A stretch of DNA of 64,000 bases from Shinella fusca (GTDB taxonomy: Bacteria > Pseudomonadota > Alphaproteobacteria > Rhizobiales > Rhizobiaceae): the NCBI RefSeq assembly GCF_014203155.1, contig NZ_JACHIK010000020.1, forward strand, positions 1 through 64,000. The letters are read 5' to 3'. The notes under the pieces are model-generated. The model ran no database searches. It saw only the letters and a list, made by a program, of their open reading frames with translations, and had not been told where the DNA came from. Below are positions 26,504 to 33,439 of the stretch, in pieces (the stretch's first letter is position 1; every line of letters begins with the position of its first letter). Position numbers and translations under genes: made by a program.

Positions 26504-26710
26504 TCAGCCGTGCCGCCATCGCGCGACATAGGGCAGAACGAAGAGATAGAGCCCGCTTGCCAGAAGCAGGATGAGGGGAAAGAGGGCGAGGAGGCCGACC
26601 CAGAGGGGCGGCTGCCCTCCGGTCATCGCCGCGATGTTGACGAGCACGGCGAGCGTGAAGGCGATCGAAAGCCAGCGATGGACCTGGCGGATATTCAGCG
26701 TCCAGTTCAT
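26504..26710 (-). CDS. Small two-span membrane protein
   Basis: 68-aa protein with two hydrophobic helices (WLSIAFTLAVLVNIAAM and WVGLLALFPLILLLASGLYL) and a short basic tail (YVARWRHG). The ATG overlaps the stop of the SRPBCC gene upstream (ATGA), so it is translated from the ArsR operon message. No family recognised beyond a general resemblance to small membrane proteins that accompany ArsR-SRPBCC pairs. Confidence 0.75.
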   Translation of the reverse strand: MNWTLNIRQVHRWLSIAFTLAVLVNIAAMTGGQPPLWVGLLALFPLILLLASGLYLFVLPYVARWRHG

Positions 26711-27144
26711 TTTCGTTCCCCTTCCTGTTTCAGTTCCGCCAGAACCCGTTCGAGGTTCGTGAAGTTCTGCTCCCAGCCATGGCGCGCGCCGCCGAAGGCC
26801 TGCTTCTGCTCCGGCCGGAAGCCGGTCTGCTCCATGCGCAGCAGCGTGCCGGAGCCCGTGGGCGTCAGCGTGAAGCTGACCACGCTTCTAAGGTCGAAAG
26901 CCGGGTCGGCATGCGGGTGGTTCCAGGTGTAGGTGAGGGTTTTCCCGGGCTCGACCGCAATGACGTCGCATTCGACGCTGCCCCAGTCCCCGCTGAGGGT
27001 GAACCTGTGGCCGACGACCGGCGCGAAATCGTTGCGCATCAGCCATGCGGCGATGAGATGCGGCTGCGTCAGCGCGCGCCAGAGCTTTTCCGGCGGATGG
27101 GCGATTTCGCGCTCCACGACGACCGAGCGTATCTCCGTGTTCAT
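26707..27144 (-). CDS. SRPBCC (AHSA1-like) family protein
   Basis: 145-aa START/Bet v1-like protein: VVEREIAHPPEKLWRALTQP at the N terminus, LIAAWLMRNDFAPVVGHRFT, a central WNHPHADPAFDLRSVVSFTL strand pair and a C-terminal helix (HGWEQNFTNLERVLAELKQE). AHSA1-like proteins bind small hydrophobic ligands in a helix-grip cavity. It overlaps the ArsR stop by ATGA. Such pairs are widespread; the ligand may be what the regulator responds to, but that is inference. Confidence 0.88.
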   Translation of the reverse strand: MNTEIRSVVVEREIAHPPEKLWRALTQPHLIAAWLMRNDFAPVVGHRFTLSGDWGSVECDVIAVEPGKTLTYTWNHPHADPAFDLRSVVSFTLTPTGSGTLLRMEQTGFRPEQKQAFGGARHGWEQNFTNLERVLAELKQEGERK

Positions 27145-27464
27145 TGGTCCATTCTCCTCAGCAGATTTTCGAGATCGTCGAACCGCGCCTCCCAGAACCG
27201 GGTCATCCGGCCGGTCCAGTCGACCAGCGGCGCGAGCGCGTCAAGTTGCGCGCTGTAATGGGTCTGCCGGCCCTCGTGGCGGTCGCGCACGAGGCCCGCC
27301 TGCTTGAGCAGGCTGAGATGTTTCGAGACGACCGGCTGCGAGACGCCCGCCTTCGCCGTCAGCGCGCCGACCGTCTTCTCGCCCTCGCGGCAAAGCCGCT
27401 CGAAAAGCGCCCGCCGCGTCGGATCGGCCAATGTGCGGAAGAGGATGTCGTGGGGCTCGGTCAA
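27141..27464 (-). CDS. ArsR family transcriptional regulator
   Basis: 107-aa winged-helix regulator. The domain reads ILFRTLADPTRRALFERLCR, VGALTAKAGVSQPVVSKHLS (recognition helix at about residues 40-50) and LVRDRHEGRQTHYSA (wing). The metal-binding ELCVCDL Cys motif of metalloregulatory ArsR proteins is absent, so it probably does not sense metals. It is the first gene of the operon ArsR-SRPBCC-membrane protein-DUF1801, with overlapping start/stop codons, and an inverted repeat in its promoter region is a likely autoregulatory operator. Confidence 0.92.
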   Translation of the reverse strand: MTEPHDILFRTLADPTRRALFERLCREGEKTVGALTAKAGVSQPVVSKHLSLLKQAGLVRDRHEGRQTHYSAQLDALAPLVDWTGRMTRFWEARFDDLENLLRRMDQ

Positions 27465-27465
27465 A

Positions 27466-27513
27466 ATCCATACCTCAATGGCTATGGATTTTTATATAGC
27501 TGGATGGCTATGG
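27466..27513 (-). promoter_or_regulatory. Candidate ArsR operator(s)
   Basis: Immediately before the ArsR start lies a perfect inverted repeat ATCCATA-N10-TATGGAT (27466-27489). A second copy of ATGGCTATGG follows 26 bp later (27504-27513), itself part of ATAGC-N6-GCTAT. The region is AT-rich (TTTTTATATAGC) and should also contain the promoter. Binding by ArsR is inference. Confidence 0.5.
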
Positions 27514-27548
27514 GTTCGTCAAGCCGGCAAGAAAGCCCGCCACCCTCT

Positions 27549-27645
27549 CCGTCGTCATCCTCGGCCTTGAGCCGAGGATCCACGCCCCACGCTAAGCCGT
27601 CGCCGTGGCATGGATGCTCGGGTCAAGGCCGAGCATGACGACGGA
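27549..27645. repeat. Inverted repeat family C, copy 2
   Basis: Arms CCGTCGTCATCCTCGGCCTT and the complement AAGGCCGAGCATGACGACGG around a 45-bp centre. Same family as 11192 and 56258. Located between the ArsR operon and pirin gene. Confidence 0.88.
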
Positions 27646-27749
27646 GAGGGCGGAGAGGCAGGAGAAGACAGAGGAACAGGAACGGCCGGAGATACAGGAG
27701 AGGCCGGAGCGACAGAAGGGAGAGGAGAGACACGAGAGGCCGGCGAGCA

Positions 27750-28673
27750 TCACCCCTCCGGCAGGGGGATGAACTCCTCCTCGTCGCCGGGCACGATGTC
27801 GAAGCGGCCGGTGCGCCATTCTTCCTTGGCCTGTTCGATCCGCTCCTTCGAGGAGGAGACGAAATTCCACCAGATGTAGCGCTTCGAGCCGAGCGCCGCC
27901 CCGCCGAAGAGCATGATGTGACAGCCTTCCGGTCCGGCCCTCAGCGTGATCGCGTCGCCCGGACGGAAGACGAGCAGCCGGTCGGCCTCGAAGAGATCGC
28001 CCGAAACGTCGAGCGTGCCGGAGAGCACGTAGACCGCGCGCTCCTCCCAGTCGGCCGCAAGCGGCGCGGCGGCGCCGGGGGCGAGCGTCAGGTCGGTATA
28101 GAGCGTGTCCGTCGGCACGCCGACGGGCGAGGCGTGGCCCTCGTATTTGCCGATGATCGTGCGCCCGGTGATGCCGTCCGCCGAGAAGGTCGGAAGCTCC
28201 CCCTTCGTGGTGTGCGAGAAGACGGGCGCCATCTCCTCCTGGCTGTCGGGTAGCGCCAGCCACGTCTGGAGGCCGGAAATGGATTGCGGCCGGCCGCGCA
28301 GGTTTTCCGGCGAGCGCTCGGAATGCACGATGCCGCGCCCCGCCGTCATCAGGTTCACGTCGCCGGGGGCGATGACCATCTCGGTGCCGAGGCTGTCGCG
28401 GTGCTTGATCTCGCCGTCGAAGAGATAGGTGACGGTGGAAAGGCCGATATGGGGATGCGGGCGCACGTCGATGGCCTCGCCCGCCCGCAGCAGCGCGGGG
28501 CCCATGCGGTCGAAGAAGATGAACGGGCCGACCAGCCGGCGCTTCGCCGTCGGCAGCGCGCGCCGCACCCCCAGCCCGCCGATGTCGCTGGTGCGCGGAA
28601 TGATCAAAAGGTCCAGCGCATCGCACGCCGCCGCATCGCCGGCCTCGGGGTCTTTTCCCGGAAAGAAGCTCAT
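27750..28673 (-). CDS. Pirin family protein
   Basis: 307-aa bicupin of the pirin family. The metal-binding signature is VRPHPHIGLSTVTYLFDGEI (about residues 70-89), followed by HRDSLGTE and the conserved GRGIVHSERSPENLRG near 115. Bacterial pirins such as YhhW oxidise quercetin or modulate pyruvate dehydrogenase; the role here is not known. The C-terminal WWNFVSSSKERIEQAKEEW is characteristic. GGAGGGTGCG precedes the ATG. It lies downstream of the HepT gene on the same strand. Confidence 0.92.
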   Translation of the reverse strand: MSFFPGKDPEAGDAAACDALDLLIIPRTSDIGGLGVRRALPTAKRRLVGPFIFFDRMGPALLRAGEAIDVRPHPHIGLSTVTYLFDGEIKHRDSLGTEMVIAPGDVNLMTAGRGIVHSERSPENLRGRPQSISGLQTWLALPDSQEEMAPVFSHTTKGELPTFSADGITGRTIIGKYEGHASPVGVPTDTLYTDLTLAPGAAAPLAADWEERAVYVLSGTLDVSGDLFEADRLLVFRPGDAITLRAGPEGCHIMLFGGAALGSKRYIWWNFVSSSKERIEQAKEEWRTGRFDIVPGDEEEFIPLPEG

Positions 28674-28771
28674 CGCACCCTCCTGTGATGGTTCGTGGAA
28701 GGCATGCTAGCGGCAGGCGGAGGAGAGGGATAGGCCGGCCGGCGTTGACGGTGTGTCGCCGCCGCGGAATG

Positions 28772-29149
28772 TCAGGAGCCGTCGTCCGGCAAACGGCCGG
28801 CTGCTTGCCTCGCATCGGCAAGAAGCGCGGGCAGACGCTCTACGACAATCGACCAGACAATGTCTGCGTCGAGGTTGTCGTAGACATGGCGGATAACGTT
28901 GCCGAGGTCGCGAATTTGCCGCCATGGATGCTGCGGCAGCATGGTCTCGGCCTGCGCCCCCAGTTTCACCGCCGCTTCGGATATTCTGGACAGGCAACGT
29001 TCGGTGGCATCCCGCGTGCGCCGGTCCTTTGCGAACGAATCCCGATCCATGTCGGCGGTGTATTCCAGAATGGCCTCAGCATTTTCCGCGATATCGAGGA
29101 AACGGGTTTTGGGTCGGCTAGAAGGCAACGATCCGTTCCCGCTCGACAT
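28772..29149 (-). CDS. hepT: HepT-like (DUF86) toxin
   Basis: About 125-aa all-helical DUF86/HepT protein: FLDIAENAEAILEYTADM, TERCLSRISEAAVKLG, and the signature stretch IRDLGNVIRHVYDNLD at about residues 85-100, where the Arg/His-Tyr residues lie. HepT proteins are RNase-like toxins whose toxicity is blocked by AMPylation of the Tyr by the partner MntA. Start ATG 29149 overlaps the 3' end of mntA by 32 bp. An in-frame ATG 14 codons earlier is possible but would extend deep into mntA. Confidence 0.82.
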   Translation of the reverse strand: MSSGNGSLPSSRPKTRFLDIAENAEAILEYTADMDRDSFAKDRRTRDATERCLSRISEAAVKLGAQAETMLPQHPWRQIRDLGNVIRHVYDNLDADIVWSIVVERLPALLADARQAAGRLPDDGS

Positions 29150-29426
29150 TCCGGCGCAGCCGATCTTTCTGGATCGGCTCGGGCAGGACATCGACGGCCC
29201 GCCCCGTGAAGCTTTCGATCATGTTCTTGAGATCGGCGAGAGCACCGAAATAGCCGAAGCCCGATTGCCGCACCGGCTCCGACAGCTTGACGAGCACGTC
29301 GATGTCGGACTGGTTCGTGTGATCGCCTCGCGCCACCGATCCGAACAAGGCGACATGCTCCGCCCCCGCAGCCTCAAGTTCGGCGCGGTGCTCCAGCAGT
29401 TTCGCGATGATCTCGTCCTTCGTCAT
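29118..29426 (-). CDS. mntA: MntA-like nucleotidyltransferase antitoxin
   Basis: 102-aa minimal nucleotidyltransferase. The catalytic motif GSVARGDHTNQSDIDVLV at about residues 29-46 has the GSx10DxD pattern. A short helix (DEIIAKLLEHRAELEAAG) precedes it. MntA-type proteins adenylylate the partner HepT and neutralise it. The pair overlaps HepT by 32 bp. It lies 24 bp downstream of xseB on the same strand; a palindrome covers its start codon. Confidence 0.88.
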   Translation of the reverse strand: MTKDEIIAKLLEHRAELEAAGAEHVALFGSVARGDHTNQSDIDVLVKLSEPVRQSGFGYFGALADLKNMIESFTGRAVDVLPEPIQKDRLRRNVERERIVAF

Positions 29427-29445
29427 GGCTTCATGCTACCATGAC
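29422..29445. promoter_or_regulatory. Candidate operator overlapping the mntA start
   Basis: Perfect inverted repeat GTCATGG-N10-CCATGAC centred on the start region of mntA, between the mntA ATG and the xseB stop. Its position would allow autoregulation or translational control. Function inferred from symmetry alone. Confidence 0.4.
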
Positions 29446-29450
29446 GGGCA

Positions 29451-29696
29451 TCAGCCGTCGAGCGGCTCGGTGCCCTGGGGCTTGCCGGCGCGGTCGAGGC
29501 GGATCTTCTCGATGCGGTTCTCGGCGGCCGAGAGAAGCGTCTCGCAATGCTTCTTCAGCGCCTCGCCGCGCTCGTAGATCTCGATGGAGCGGTCGAGCGG
29601 CACGTCGCCGCGTTCGAGGGCCGCGACGATCTTTTCCAGTTCCTCCACGGCCTGCTCGAAGGAGAGGGCGGAGACGTCGGGGGCGGGTGCAGTCAT
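29451..29696 (-). CDS. xseB: Exodeoxyribonuclease VII small subunit
   Basis: XseB, 81 aa, is the small subunit of the heteromultimeric exonuclease VII that degrades single-stranded DNA into oligonucleotides. The helical-hairpin signature [20 protein letters not shown] (about residues 12-31) followed by [20 protein letters not shown] is diagnostic. The large subunit XseA is not in this window. It follows the histone deacetylase-like gene by 4 bp on the same strand, so the two share a transcript. Confidence 0.94.
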   Translation of the reverse strand: MTAPAPDVSALSFEQAVEELEKIVAALERGDVPLDRSIEIYERGEALKKHCETLLSAAENRIEKIRLDRAGKPQGTEPLDG

Positions 29697-29700
29697 GGAG

Positions 29701-30627
29701 TCAGCCTCTCATCAGGCGGAAGATATGGGTGGCGGCGGATTCGGCAAGGCCTTCGAGGTCGTAGCCGCCTTCCAGCAGGCTGACCACCCGGTTATTCGCC
29801 GATTTTTCGGAAAGGTCCATCAGCTTGCCCGTCGCCCAGTCGAAATCGTCGGCGACGAGGTTGATCTGCGCCAGCGGGTCGCGGTGATGGGCGTCGAAGC
29901 CGGCGGAAATGATGATGAGGTCCGGCTTGAAATCGGCGACGCGCGGCAGCACGCGCGAGCGGAAGGCCTCGCGGAAATGATCGCTGCCGGTATCGGGCGA
30001 AAGCGGCGCGTTGACGATGTTGCCCGCGCCCGTCTCGTCCTTCGCGCCCGTGCCGGGATAGAGCGGCATCTGGTGCGTCGAGCAGAAGAGCACGGAGGGG
30101 TCGGCAAGGAAGATGTCCTGCGTGCCGTTGCCGTGATGCACGTCCCAGTCGACGATGGCGACGCGCTCGGCCCCGTGCGCCCTCTGCGCATGGCGGGCGG
30201 CGATGGCGGCATTGTTGAAAAAGCAGAAGCCCATCGCCTTTTCGCGCTCGGCGTGGTGGCCCGGCGGGCGCGCGGCGACGAAGGCATTGTCCGCCTTGCC
30301 GGAAAAGACCGCATCGACCGCCGCGACCGCCCCGCCGATGCCCGTCAGCGCCGCCTGGAGGCTGGCGGGGCTCGCATGCGTGTCGGCCTCGAAATGGTTG
30401 ATGCCTTCTTCCGGAATCACGTCCATCACGGCGCGCAGGTGGCTTTCGGGATGGGCGAGCAGCACGAAATCCTCGTTCGCCTGCGGCGCGGTCTTGCGCT
30501 GGAGAGCGGAAAAGCGCTCGTGCTCCAGCGCAAGGTTCAGCGCGCGGATGCGGTCGGAGCGCTCCGGGTGACCCTCCGGCGTATGGTGCTCGAGGAAAAT
30601 CGGGTTCTCGAAGAGAAACGTCGTCAT
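29701..30627 (-). CDS. Histone deacetylase-like amidohydrolase
   Basis: 308-aa zinc-dependent deacetylase of the HDAC/acetylpolyamine amidohydrolase superfamily. The active-site motifs are RPPGHHAE (His-His charge relay, about residues 119-126), [13 protein letters not shown] (zinc ligands Asp and His, about 158-170) and [13 protein letters not shown] (third ligand Asp, about 244-256); [11 protein letters not shown] carries the C-terminal Gly-Gly-Tyr. Bacterial members act on acetylated polyamines, acetoin-type or protein lysines; the substrate is unknown. Upstream of xseB in an arrangement that I recall from other rhizobia. Confidence 0.92.
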   Translation of the reverse strand: MTTFLFENPIFLEHHTPEGHPERSDRIRALNLALEHERFSALQRKTAPQANEDFVLLAHPESHLRAVMDVIPEEGINHFEADTHASPASLQAALTGIGGAVAAVDAVFSGKADNAFVAARPPGHHAEREKAMGFCFFNNAAIAARHAQRAHGAERVAIVDWDVHHGNGTQDIFLADPSVLFCSTHQMPLYPGTGAKDETGAGNIVNAPLSPDTGSDHFREAFRSRVLPRVADFKPDLIIISAGFDAHHRDPLAQINLVADDFDWATGKLMDLSEKSANNRVVSLLEGGYDLEGLAESAATHIFRLMRG

Positions 30628-30697
30628 GGCCGGAGGCTACCCATTGGAGATGGCAAGGTCCACGGGAAATGGGCCGGTCCTTCCGCCTTTTCAACAG

Positions 30698-31840
30698 TCA
30701 CGGCGCCAGAAGCAGTTTTCCCTTGCGCGCCGGATCCTCCTGCCGGGCGAGGGCCGCGGCAAGCTCGGACAGCGGAAAGACGCCGTCGATCGCCGAGCCG
30801 AGCACGCCGGCGCGGATCCCGGAAAAGCTGCGCGCGAAAGCGTCCTCGATGGCCGCGCGCGGGGCGGAATGCACCCAGTTGCGCAGCCAGAGGAAGGAGA
30901 AGGAGACCGCCTCGCGCCGCGCCGAAACCAGCACCGGGTCGAGCTGCGCGCCGGAGAGCGCGCCATACTGGATGAAGGCGCCGCCGGAGCGGATCCGCCG
31001 GAAGAGCGCATCTCCGGCGGCCCCGCCGACGGCATCGAGCACCGCATCGAGCATCGGGGCGGACTGGACGGCGATCTCGCCGGAAAAGCCCTCCCGCAGC
31101 CGCGCGGCCGTGGCGGGGCTGCGCACCAGCGCGACGGGCCGGAAGCCGGCGTCGGCCAGCAGCGCCAGCAGCATCTTCCCGATGGCCGAGGCGGCGGCGG
31201 TGACGCCGACGCGCCGCCCGTCCGCCGCGCCGAAATGCGCGCTGACGGCCTCGACCAGCCGGAAGGCCGTCAGCGGGTTCACATAGGCCATGGCCGCCTG
31301 ATCGTCCGAAAGATCGTCCGAAAGATCGTCCGGCACGGCAAAGCACCATTCGGCGGGGCGGACGAGATATTCCTGCCAGAGCCCGCTTGCGCCGATGGGC
31401 AGGACGCGCTGGCCGACGAAGAAGCGGGAGGCGGTTTGCGGCTCACCCCCCTCTGGCCTGCCGGCCATCTCCCCCACAAGGGGGGAGATCGGATGGGGCA
31501 CCGTTTTCCTCCCCTTCAGCGACGCAGCATGAGCAGGGTTCCAGCCTCCTGCCGATCTCCCCCCTTGTGGGGGAGATGGCCGGCAGGCCAGAGGGGGGTA
31601 GGCTTCCGCCACCCCATCTCCCATCCGCACGATCTCGCCCACGCCCTCGAATCCGGGCACGAAGGGCAGGGTCGTGCGGCTGCGATAGGCGCCGGTGACG
31701 GGGATGAGGTCGGAAGGGTTGATCGCCGCGCGGCGGATGCGGATCTCCACCTCGCCGGGTCCGGGCGCGATGCGCTCCGCCTCTTCGATGCCGACCGCTT
31801 GCCGGGGCTCGCCGAACGCTCTAACAACGGCACGAAGCAT
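30698..31840 (-). CDS. Zinc-independent enoyl/quinone reductase (MDR family) with in-frame repeat insertion
   Basis: 380-aa medium-chain reductase of the 2-enoyl thioester / quinone reductase type, NADPH-dependent. The N terminus (MLRAVVRAFGEPRQAVGIEE, RAAINPSDLIPVTGAY) and the nucleotide-binding part (GVTAAASAIGKMLLALLADA) are normal. Between about residues 80 and 132 the protein contains a Pro/Gly-rich stretch (PPLACRPSPPQGG ... GGEPQTAS) encoded by a family A palindromic repeat inserted in frame. Without it, GDGVAEA would run into RFFVGQRVLPIGASGLWQEY, the usual family sequence and length (about 325-330 aa). A 12-bp tandem repeat (DDLSDDLSDD) lies a little downstream. Divergent from a thioesterase gene with starts 3 bp apart. 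Whether the enzyme is active is not known. Confidence 0.88.
   Translation of the reverse strand: MLRAVVRAFGEPRQAVGIEEAERIAPGPGEVEIRIRRAAINPSDLIPVTGAYRSRTTLPFVPGFEGVGEIVRMGDGVAEAYPPLACRPSPPQGGRSAGGWNPAHAASLKGRKTVPHPISPLVGEMAGRPEGGEPQTASRFFVGQRVLPIGASGLWQEYLVRPAEWCFAVPDDLSDDLSDDQAAMAYVNPLTAFRLVEAVSAHFGAADGRRVGVTAAASAIGKMLLALLADAGFRPVALVRSPATAARLREGFSGEIAVQSAPMLDAVLDAVGGAAGDALFRRIRSGGAFIQYGALSGAQLDPVLVSARREAVSFSFLWLRNWVHSAPRAAIEDAFARSFSGIRAGVLGSAIDGVFPLSELAAALARQEDPARKGKLLLAP
31300..31332. repeat. Tandem 12-bp repeat inside the reductase gene
   Basis: Unit GATCGTCCGAAA occurs twice in full, then once as GATCGTCCG. On the reverse strand it encodes the repeated tetrapeptide LSDD in the sequence VPDDLSDDLSDDQAAMAYV. 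One unit is probably the ancestral state, since the family normally has a single DDL/D step here. Slippage would add or remove four residues at a time without frame change. Confidence 0.75.
31445..31600. repeat. RIME-like palindromic repeat (family A, variant) inside a coding gene
   Basis: A complete family A element (arms ACCCCCCTCTGGCCTGCCGG and complement, hairpins CCCCCACAAGGGGGG and CCCCCTTGTGGGGG) sits inside the enoyl/quinone reductase gene. The measured core is 156 bp, a multiple of three, and contains no stop codon in the reductase frame. Arms read CTGGCCTGCCGGCCAT rather than CTGCCCTGCCGGGCAT as elsewhere, with compensating changes on both arms. No clear target-site duplication was seen here. 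Confidence 0.9.
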
Positions 31841-31843
31841 GGT

Positions 31844-32263
31844 GTGACCTTGGGACAAGACGTGGAACAGGCGGCAGACATCACGGTCGGCGAGGTCCGG
31901 ATACCCTTCCGCGATATAGACATGCACGGCCATATGCACAATGCCGCCTATTACGCCCATGCCGAGGCGGCGGTGGCGGGCCTCTGGCGGCATCGCCCGC
32001 AGGGGGAGAACGACCCCGTCTATTTCGTCCGCAAATCCGGCTGCACCTTCCACCGCGGCCTGCGGCTGGACGATGTCGCCCGCTTCAAGGTCGCCGTCAC
32101 GCGCATCGGCGCGACCTCGCTCACCTTCGCCGTCGCGATCACCTCGGAAGGTGCGCCGGTCGCGGAGCTGGAGATCGTCTGGGTCGCCGTCGATCCCGCA
32201 ACGCGCCAGCCCGTCAACGTGCCGCAGACGGTGCGCGACTGGCTGAAGGCCTTCCTTTCCTGA
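31844..32263 (+). CDS. Hotdog-fold acyl-CoA thioesterase
   Basis: 139-aa single hotdog domain of the YbgC/4HBT type. The conserved N-terminal segment is VRIPFRDIDMHGHMHNAAYY, in which the Asp of FRDID is the catalytic residue, followed by AHAEAAVAGLWRH and VRKSGCTFHRGLRLDDVARF. It would cleave a short or medium acyl-CoA; the substrate is unknown. No ATG fits: GTG 31844 or GTG 31862 are the likely starts, and the catalytic Asp precedes the first ATG. Transcribed away from the reductase; the two start codons are 3 bp apart. It is convergent with the thiolase gene. Confidence 0.8.
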   Translation: MTLGQDVEQAADITVGEVRIPFRDIDMHGHMHNAAYYAHAEAAVAGLWRHRPQGENDPVYFVRKSGCTFHRGLRLDDVARFKVAVTRIGATSLTFAVAITSEGAPVAELEIVWVAVDPATRQPVNVPQTVRDWLKAFLS

Positions 32264-32269
32264 CGCCCT

Positions 32270-33439
32270 TCACGCGCGCCGGAAGAGCGCGGCGATCCCC
32301 ATGCCGCCGCCGATGCCCATCAGCGCAAGCCCTTCCGTGCCCGCCGGCTCTTCCCGCATCTGCGCGAAAAGCCGCGTGACGAGGATCGCGCCCGACGCGC
32401 CATAGGGATGGCCGAGCGCCAGCGCCCCGCCGTCGCGGTTGACGGATGCTGGATCGATGCCGAGCGCATCGAGGCTGGCGAGCACCTGTGCGGCGAAGGC
32501 CTCGTTGAACTCGGCGAAGGGGATTTTCGCCGCATCGAGCCCGGGGTTGCGTACGGCAAGCTTTTCCATGGCCGGCACGGGGCCGAGGCCGAGCAGGTTG
32601 GGATCGACCCCGGCCACCGCGCTGTCGACCACCTCCAGCAGCGGGGAAAGGCCGAGGGCGCGCGCTTCGGCCAGCGAGGTGACGAGCACCACGGCCGCGC
32701 CATCGTTGACCGGGCAGGCATTGCCCGCCGTCACCGTGCCGTCCGGCCGGAAGACGGGCTTTAGCGCGGCGAGCCTTTCCAGCGAGGTGTTTTCGCGCGG
32801 GCACTCATCGCTGCGAATGTCCCCGACAGGCACGATCTCGCCGTCGAACCGCCCGGCCCGCTGCGCGGCGACGGCGCGGCGATGGCTTTCAAGCGCGAAG
32901 GCATCCTGCCGTGCGCGGCCGATGCTGGCGTGGGCGGCGACGTTTTCCGCGGCAATCCCCATGTCCGGATCGCCCACCGAATCGGGCGCCATGCGGGCGC
33001 GGGGCACGGGCTCCGGCGTGCCGCCGGGCTCTGAAGCAGGGCGGAAGCGCAGATGCGCCCGGCTGGTGCTCTCGGTGCCGCCGGCAAGGTAGAAGCGGCC
33101 GGCCCCGGCCGCGATCAGCCGCGCGGCAAGGGCGATCGCCTCCAGCCCCGAGCCGCATTGCCGGTCCACCGTCATGCCGGGTATCGAGACGGGAAGGCCG
33201 GCCTCCAGCGCGGCAAGGCGCGCAAGGTTCCCGGCGCTGTTGGCCGCATTGCCGAGGATCACGTCGTCGACGGCACCGGGAGCAAGCCCCGTTTCGGCAA
33301 GGATGCGGCGGATGAGCGGCGCGGCAAGGCTTGCCGGCTCGACGGCGGCAAGCGATCCGCCCTTGCGGCCGATCGGCGTGCGGAACGCCGCGGCGATAAC
33401 GGGAATGCGCGCGGGATCAATAGAGCCGTTCGAGCGCAT
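32270..33439 (-). CDS. Thiolase-family protein with altered second active-site cysteine
   Basis: 389-aa thiolase-superfamily protein. The acyl-carrying Cys is present (MTVDRQCGSGLEAIALAARL, about residues 89-108), as is the catalytic His (GHPYGASGAILVTRL near 346). However, the C-terminal motif that is normally CxGGGxG reads GIGGGMG (about 376-382): the second catalytic Cys, which activates the thiol, is Gly. The thiol-transfer step would therefore be impaired or changed. It is the last gene of the bioM-bioN-bioY-ligase-thiolase run; its start lies inside the CoA ligase 3' end (overlap 23 bp). In-frame codon GGC versus expected TGC differs by one base. Confidence 0.9.
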   Translation of the reverse strand: MRSNGSIDPARIPVIAAAFRTPIGRKGGSLAAVEPASLAAPLIRRILAETGLAPGAVDDVILGNAANSAGNLARLAALEAGLPVSIPGMTVDRQCGSGLEAIALAARLIAAGAGRFYLAGGTESTSRAHLRFRPASEPGGTPEPVPRARMAPDSVGDPDMGIAAENVAAHASIGRARQDAFALESHRRAVAAQRAGRFDGEIVPVGDIRSDECPRENTSLERLAALKPVFRPDGTVTAGNACPVNDGAAVVLVTSLAEARALGLSPLLEVVDSAVAGVDPNLLGLGPVPAMEKLAVRNPGLDAAKIPFAEFNEAFAAQVLASLDALGIDPASVNRDGGALALGHPYGASGAILVTRLFAQMREEPAGTEGLALMGIGGGMGIAALFRRA

